This document shows, piece by piece, positions 60,252 to 64,000 of a stretch of DNA of 64,000 nt. The stretch is from DAIRUS01 sp036803205 (GTDB lineage: Bacteria > Patescibacteriota > Minisyncoccia > Minisyncoccales > GBS-2): the NCBI GenBank assembly GCA_036803205.1, contig DAIRUS010000001.1:39573-103572 (forward strand), read 5' to 3'. How positions within the stretch are numbered: the first letter of the stretch is position 1; the number at the start of each line of letters is the position of its first letter. The notes below the pieces were generated by a model. The model was given only the letters and a program-made list of their open reading frames with translations. It searched no databases and was not told where the DNA came from. A program made the position numbers and the translations under genes.

Positions 60252-60767
60252 ATGAAGAAAATTTTTGTCCTTAAAGAAAAAAGAAACCCTGCTTTTACTT
60301 TAATTGAAGTGGTAATTTATTTAGCTTTGTTTTCTATTGTCATTGGCTCAGCTGTTAGCGCCGTTTACTATCTTTTGGAAGAAAACGCTTCAACCCGAGC
60401 CAGAATGATTTTACAAGAAGAAGGCAATTTTATTTTGGCAAAAATTAACTGGGCGCTTAATTATTCAGAAAAAGAAGTAAAAATTGAAACACCAAGCGTT
60501 GGTCAAAATTCCAGTAATTTAATAGTAAAAAAAGCAAATAATAACGAAATTGTTGCCAGAGCTACTTTTAATGATGGCAAAATTTTATTTGATAGCGGAG
60601 GGGGAAATTTTTTTGAGCTGAATTCAGAAAGAGTTAGAGTTGTTTCTCTTTCTTTTTTCCAGCCCCAAAAAGGCGAATTAAAAGTGGATTTAATTTTATC
60701 TACTCTTTCTGACCAAGGCAAAAATTTTTCTCGCAATTTTGAAATGACTAAAATTCTTAAAAAATAA
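60252..60767 (+). CDS. Minor prepilin (PilW-like) with Ala at the cleavage site
   Basis: A 171-residue pseudopilin. The prepilin segment reads NPAFTLIEVVIYLALFSIVI (residues 12-31), with Ala at -1 where Gly is standard, and Glu at +5. The remainder is a globular beta-rich domain. It follows the adhesin by four bases and precedes the PilX-like gene by one base. Confidence 0.85.
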   Translation: MKKIFVLKEKRNPAFTLIEVVIYLALFSIVIGSAVSAVYYLLEENASTRARMILQEEGNFILAKINWALNYSEKEVKIETPSVGQNSSNLIVKKANNNEIVARATFNDGKILFDSGGGNFFELNSERVRVVSLSFFQPQKGELKVDLILSTLSDQGKNFSRNFEMTKILKK

Positions 60768-60768
60768 A

Positions 60769-61206
60769 ATGATTTTTCAAAAAACAAAAAAAGAAGAAAA
60801 AGGATACATTGCCATAATTTCTGCCATTATTATCTTATTTTTAATTGTCATTGTGGGAATAGTTTTGAATTTTTCAACCTTGTTTGCAAGATTTAATGTT
60901 TTAGATGCCGAATATAAAAGGCAAAGCAATCAGTTAGCCGAGGCTTGTTTTGAGTTTTTGCTTTTAAAATTAGCTCAAAACCCTTCTTATTCTACCAACA
61001 ATGAAAAAATCACCATCGAAAAGGGAGAATGTACAATTGTTTCTTTAACAAAAAACATTTCCAGTTGCCCAGACAATTCTTTTTACAAAGTAAAAATTCA
61101 AGGTAAATATCCAACAGATATTGGTCAAACTTCCTTTACCAACATTATTGCTTGCTTAGATTATGAATTAAATATTCTCTCTTGGAAAGAAGTGGCAAAA
61201 ATTTAA
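60769..61206 (+). CDS. Minor pilus protein (PilX-like)
   Basis: A 145-residue protein with one N-terminal hydrophobic helix after KKEEKGYIAIISAIIILFLIV and an extracellular part of about 110 residues containing four cysteines. Gly precedes the hydrophobic segment as in prepilins, but the segment lacks the standard FTLIE motif. Position and shape fit PilX-type minor pilins. Confidence 0.7.
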   Translation: MIFQKTKKEEKGYIAIISAIIILFLIVIVGIVLNFSTLFARFNVLDAEYKRQSNQLAEACFEFLLLKLAQNPSYSTNNEKITIEKGECTIVSLTKNISSCPDNSFYKVKIQGKYPTDIGQTSFTNIIACLDYELNILSWKEVAKI

Positions 61207-61210
61207 TCTA

Positions 61211-61238
61211 TTGACAAAAATTTATAATATTGTATCCT
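61211..61238 (+). promoter_or_regulatory. Promoter of the major-pilin-like gene
   Basis: TTGACA (61211-61216), 16-bp spacer, TATCCT (61233-61238). Start about 61245. A separate promoter would allow high expression of the pilin. Confidence 0.55.
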
Positions 61239-61268
61239 TTAAAAGGATAAAAAGGTTGTAAAAATCAA

Positions 61269-61745
61269 ATGAAAAAATATGAAAATATGAAAAATAAAAA
61301 GACAAAAAAAGGATTTACCTTAATTGAGATATTGGTAGTGATTGGAATTATTGCCATTTTAGCTGCGGTTATTTTAATTGCAGTTAATCCTGCTCGACAA
61401 TTTGCCCAAGCCAGAAATAGTCAAAGATGGTCAAACGTCAATGCTATTTTGAATGCTGTTGGTCAGAATATCGCAGACAATAAGGGAGTTTTTAATTGCC
61501 CAGCGGGAGAAATTCCTACGACACCAACTTTAATGGCAAGTGGCACAGGAAATTATAATATTCGTCCTTGTCTCGTTCCTAATTATCTTCCCGAGATACC
61601 GGTTGATCCAAAAGAAGGAACACTTTCTTCACCACCTACCGAATACAACACTGGCTATAGAATTGCAAAAGATGGTACTAGCGGTAGAATTACTATAAGC
61701 GCTCCGGGCGCAGAATTGGCAGAAAAGATAGAGGTTACAAGATAA
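61269..61745 (+). CDS. Major-type type IV pilin
   Basis: A 158-residue pilin. The standard site KKGFTLIEILVVIGIIAILA (residues 14-33) with Gly at -1 and Glu at +5 is followed by AVILIAVNPARQFAQARNSQRWSNVNAIL, typical of CPR and GspG-like pilins. Two cysteines (C78 and C99 region) may bridge the C-terminal loop. ATG 61287 is an alternative start with a shorter leader. It has its own promoter and a hairpin afterwards, suggesting it is the main subunit. Confidence 0.9.
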   Translation: MKKYENMKNKKTKKGFTLIEILVVIGIIAILAAVILIAVNPARQFAQARNSQRWSNVNAILNAVGQNIADNKGVFNCPAGEIPTTPTLMASGTGNYNIRPCLVPNYLPEIPVDPKEGTLSSPPTEYNTGYRIAKDGTSGRITISAPGAELAEKIEVTR

Positions 61746-61762
61746 AAATTCCAAAACCCCAA

Positions 61763-61787
61763 AAACTGCCGTTGAAAACGGCAGTTT
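61763..61787 (+). terminator. Hairpin after the pilin gene
   Basis: AAACTGCCGTT (61763-61773) pairs perfectly with AACGGCAGTTT (61777-61787), loop GAA. The T-tract is only three bases, so it may stabilise or terminate the pilin mRNA. Confidence 0.7.
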
Positions 61788-61797
61788 ATGGTTTAAC

Positions 61798-61825
61798 TTG
61801 ACAAAACTATTCTCTGGTGTAAAAA
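61798..61825 (+). promoter_or_regulatory. Promoter of the secreted coiled-coil gene
   Basis: TTGACA (61798-61803), 16-bp spacer, TAAAAA (61820-61825). Start expected about 61832, directly before a leader hairpin. Confidence 0.6.
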
Positions 61826-61836
61826 TAAAATAATTT

Positions 61837-61902
61837 AGCCACCCAAGGATGAGTGAAAAATTTCTCCAATTTAATTAAAAAGTTAGAGGGTGGCTTTTAT
61901 TT
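61837..61902 (+). terminator. Terminator-like hairpin with long loop in a leader RNA
   Basis: AGCCACCC (61837-61844) pairs with GGGTGGCT (61888-61895), followed by a T-rich run, enclosing 43 bases. It starts at the predicted transcript 5' end and ends 35 bases before the next gene, so it is either an attenuator or the end of a 65-base RNA. Confidence 0.6.
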
Positions 61903-61936
61903 TTTTAGTTAAAGTCGCAATTTAAAATTTGAAAAC

Positions 61937-62398
61937 ATGAAAAAAGGTGTTTTAGTTTTAACAACCACACTTATTTTGTCACTGACTTTAGCTGGCGGAA
62001 TTTTAGCAAAGCAAGGACAAAATCAAGCCAAATTACAACAGGGAAATTCTACTGATACCACTCCAACTTTAACACCTCCTAAAAATAGGGGACAATTAAG
62101 AGCGCAAGAACACCAAAGCGTAGAAACCAGAAATAAAATTAAAATGTTTTTGATTGGTACTGACTACAAAAACCTTGGCGCACTAAGAAGTGAGTTAGTT
62201 CATACCAGAAATAGATTGGAACAATTAAAAAGATTGATGGAACAAGTTGAAAATGAAGAAGACAGATTGCAATTGCAAAATCAAATTCAAGAAACAGAGA
62301 GAGAACAAAAAAGAATTAGAGATTTTATCAAAGAGCAGGAAGGAAAATTTAGTTTGTTTGGCTGGTTAGTAAAAATTTTCTTGACAAAAGAACGTTAA
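61937..62398 (+). CDS. Secreted coiled-coil protein of unknown function
   Basis: A 153-residue protein with a signal peptide (MKKGVLVLTTTLILSLTLAG, cleavage perhaps after ILA about residue 24), a polar low-complexity stretch (Gln, Thr, Pro) and a coiled coil (about residues 75-135, LRSELVHTRNRLEQLKRLMEQ). The C-terminus carries a short hydrophobic patch (SLFGWLVKIFL). Not recognised. Transcription is likely controlled by the leader hairpin. Confidence 0.7.
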   Translation: MKKGVLVLTTTLILSLTLAGGILAKQGQNQAKLQQGNSTDTTPTLTPPKNRGQLRAQEHQSVETRNKIKMFLIGTDYKNLGALRSELVHTRNRLEQLKRLMEQVENEEDRLQLQNQIQETEREQKRIRDFIKEQEGKFSLFGWLVKIFLTKER

Positions 62399-62436
62399 AA
62401 TTATACACTTTGAAAGATCTTTGAAAGGAGGAAAAA

Positions 62437-62970
62437 GTGACGTTTATAGTAGATGTTGATGGGACGCTAAAGGGTGGAAGGATTTATGCTTTTCTCACTC
62501 GGCGAGCGTGGGTAAGATTAGCAGATATTTTTTTCTTTTCTCGGTTTTTTTTAAAGTTAACTTCTTGGGTGAGGCCCGACAGGAAAATAAAACAATTCCT
62601 TTTGGTGTTTCAAAACCTAATAGGTGAAGAGAGCAAATTTATCATTGTCTCTGGCTGTTTACAAGGAAACGAAAAGCTCTTGCAAGACTGGCTTGTTAGG
62701 AATGAGTTTTCTCACAATGATATAATTTTGCGAAGAAAAAACGAAACTTTAGTTTACTTTAAGTCCAGAGTTGTCTTAGATGTTCTAAGTAGAGAAAGTG
62801 AGATTATAATGATAGACGACAACTTGCTACTTCTCAGAGACATAGCAGAGCGAGTAGGCAAATGCTTGGCAAAACAAGGGGAAGATTTTGACATAAAACT
62901 AATAAAACTTTTTCCAAATCATCGCTGGCACCAACTGCACATTAGAAAAGAAGAGAGGGTTTTAGTTTAA
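62437..62970 (+). CDS. HAD-like phosphatase-fold protein
   Basis: A 177-residue protein. Motif I is IVDVDGTLKGG (residues 4-14), motif II IIVSGC (about 68-73), and a late acidic pair MIDDN (about 127-131) would be motif IV. This is HAD order, though the usual motif III lysine is not certain. The start is GTG 62437 with a strong AAAGGAGG Shine-Dalgarno (62424-62431) like the polysaccharide genes, which suggests the same imported origin. A terminator follows immediately. Confidence 0.65.
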   Translation: MTFIVDVDGTLKGGRIYAFLTRRAWVRLADIFFFSRFFLKLTSWVRPDRKIKQFLLVFQNLIGEESKFIIVSGCLQGNEKLLQDWLVRNEFSHNDIILRRKNETLVYFKSRVVLDVLSRESEIIMIDDNLLLLRDIAERVGKCLAKQGEDFDIKLIKLFPNHRWHQLHIRKEERVLV

Positions 62971-62980
62971 CCCTCTTTTT
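62954..62980 (+). terminator. Terminator overlapping the HAD gene stop codon
   Basis: AGAGGGTT (62954-62961) pairs with AACCCTCT (62969-62976), followed by T5. The stop codon TAA lies in the loop/3' arm. Confidence 0.85.
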
Positions 62981-62991
62981 ATTTTGTAATA

Positions 62992-63087
62992 ACATTGTTT
63001 TGGGCTTTTTATGCTCACGCCACTGGCCACGAGATAGGTCATGTCCTAGGTCTAAATGCCGCCTACAATTTCCCTGTGTTGAGGTGA
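62992..63087 (+). pseudogene. Relic of a metzincin (matrixin-like) metalloprotease
   Basis: A 32-codon frame ends HATGHEIGHVLGLNAAYNFP and a stop. HEIGHVLGL is the zinc-binding HExxHxxG start of a metzincin protease. Nothing else of the protein remains on either side. Confidence 0.6.
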
Positions 63088-63095
63088 CAATATAT

Positions 63096-63159
63096 AACTA
63101 CTCTGATTAACTACTCTGATTATAGCGAAGTCAAAAAAGATTATAGCGAAATCAAAAAA
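63096..63159 (+). repeat. Two short adjacent tandem repeats
   Basis: A perfect 13-bp tandem pair AACTACTCTGATT (63096-63108 and 63109-63121) runs into a 21-bp tandem pair GATTATAGCGAAGTCAAAAAA (63118-63138 and 63139-63159, one mismatch). They lie between the metalloprotease relic and a secreted-protein gene; no coding role is seen. Confidence 0.85.
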
Positions 63160-63278
63160 AAGAGATTTAGAGCGAGATGACATTAAAGGTCCTCAGGCAA
63201 TTTACAGTCAACAGCAGGAAAACCAAAACCTACTTAACAAAATTTTTTATAAATGATAACCTTTAAGAAAAGTCAGCC

Positions 63279-63330
63279 GATGTCCTTAAATTGCTTTTGC
63301 TTTTAAATATCAGCCCTTTTAAGAGACATC
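63279..63330 (+). promoter_or_regulatory. Stem-loop in the leader of the last gene
   Basis: GATGTCCTTAAA (63279-63290) pairs with TTTAAG-A-GACATC (63318-63330) with one bulge and a 27-base loop. It lies about 50 bases before the start at 63379 and may regulate that gene. Confidence 0.4.
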
Positions 63331-63378
63331 AAAAATCTAAAGGTCAGATAAAAAATTAAATTAAAAAATTTAAAAAAT

Positions 63379-64000
63379 ATGGAAAAAATAAACAAAATCA
63401 TTTCTGTATTAACCATCTTAACAATGGCATTTTCGCCACTGAATTCGTTAACACCAGTAACAGAAGCGACAAGTTGGCCAAATTCTAGTTCTTGGATTTT
63501 GCTAAACAGTGATTCTCAAACAGATTGTCAACAAATACATGAAGGAAATGTATTTTTCACTTATTACAATCAGTCAGGAAGTTATCTTTATTTAAGAATG
63601 AACACTAAAGACGCTCCGGATACAACTGAAACGTTATATAAATGGTTCCTTGATGCAGATAAAAATGCTTATGTAACAGGTCAAAGTATTAAAAATTATG
63701 AATATTTGATTGCTGTTTTTAAAGGAAAGATATATTTATGTGATCCCGCTAAGGAAAAGTTAAGCCACTGTACTGAAATTAAAGACAAAACTAAATTAGA
63801 TTATAGAATTCAAGGAAATAATCTTGATATAAGTATAAATATAGATTCAACTAATTATGGTCCAGTAAAATCTGTTTGGTGGATTACCGATCCAAGTGAA
63901 AATAATATTAATCAACAACCTAGCGGAAATAAATCTGACTGGCCAGATTCAGGAGGGGGAGATATTCCCTTTTTTGAGATACCTTATTGTGGTGATGGTA
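63379..64000 (+). CDS. Secreted protein, 3' partial
   Basis: The frame opens at ATG 63379 and runs off the window. The N-terminus MEKINKIISVLTILTMAFSP and NSLTPVTEA is a signal peptide, cleaved probably after EA. The visible 207 residues show beta-rich exported sequence with dispersed cysteines. The last residues are YCGDG, which could open a Cys-rich DUF4215-like repeat as in many CPR surface proteins. The function is unknown. Confidence 0.8.
   Translation, partial: MEKINKIISVLTILTMAFSPLNSLTPVTEATSWPNSSSWILLNSDSQTDCQQIHEGNVFFTYYNQSGSYLYLRMNTKDAPDTTETLYKWFLDADKNAYVTGQSIKNYEYLIAVFKGKIYLCDPAKEKLSHCTEIKDKTKLDYRIQGNNLDISINIDSTNYGPVKSVWWITDPSENNINQQPSGNKSDWPDSGGGDIPFFEIPYCGDG

Noticed and set aside
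63096..63159. CRISPR array
   Set aside because: Only two copies of each unit, directly adjacent, no spacers and no cas genes.

Overview
The window is AT-rich bacterial DNA that looks like a Patescibacteria (CPR) genome. This is inferred from gene content, not from a marker search. Bacterial housekeeping genes (mutM, holA, rpsT, uvrB, greA, a type IV pilus operon) sit among genes better known from archaea and CPR: rtcB, archease, rtcA, a single-chain Elp3, an EndoQ-type nuclease, a presenilin/SPP-like protease, DUF763, and an EF-Tu domain 2-like small protein. Most genes lack a clear Shine-Dalgarno sequence. Several promoters share the form TTGACA, 16 bp, TAAAAT/TATAAT.

Layout. 1-8.9 kb is a sensory locus: two V4R-like proteins, a PAS protein, two solute-binding proteins without transporters, a HAMP protein without a kinase, a Cache-HAMP-PAS histidine kinase and two stand-alone receivers. 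8.9-11 kb holds mutM-holA and convergent rpsT. 11-17.5 kb carries a conjugation-type ATPase followed by an unusual group: a coiled protein, a methyltransferase and a duplicated nuclease-like protein. 17.5-27.9 kb holds uvrB, an M28 peptidase, a MurE-like ligase, archease and rtcB, NIF3, DUF763 and a presenilin-like protease.

27.9-30.9 kb is a gene graveyard: relics of an OMPDC/HUMPS-type enzyme, a stomatin, PyrK, PRPP synthetase and the CarB regulatory domain, with an intact family-4 uracil-DNA glycosylase among them. This suggests loss of de novo pyrimidine synthesis. 30.9-35 kb has an AsnRS-like protein without an anticodon domain, Elp3 divergent from a Trm9-like methyltransferase with overlapping start codons, tRNA-Arg(CCG), and a structured RNA gene of unknown class with its own promoter and terminator. 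35-49.9 kb has an SLOG protein, MgtC, EndoQ, a split dehydratase-activase set, a nitroreductase, radical SAM protein, broken capA, THEP1, an MgtA-like P-type ATPase and rtcA.

49.9-54.8 kb has greA behind an attenuator-like leader, a tandem HD protein, DUF72, and a glycosyltransferase/deacetylase pair with strong Shine-Dalgarno sites that looks imported. 55-61.8 kb is a type IV pilus operon with a giant pilin-anchored adhesin. The last 2 kb carries secreted proteins, a HAD-like protein, a metalloprotease relic, tandem repeats and a secreted protein cut by the window end.

Taken together, the genes suggest a small cell that senses solutes, attaches through pili, repairs deaminated DNA, repairs or modifies RNA (RtcB/archease/RtcA, Elp3/Trm9) and probably takes nucleotides from outside.
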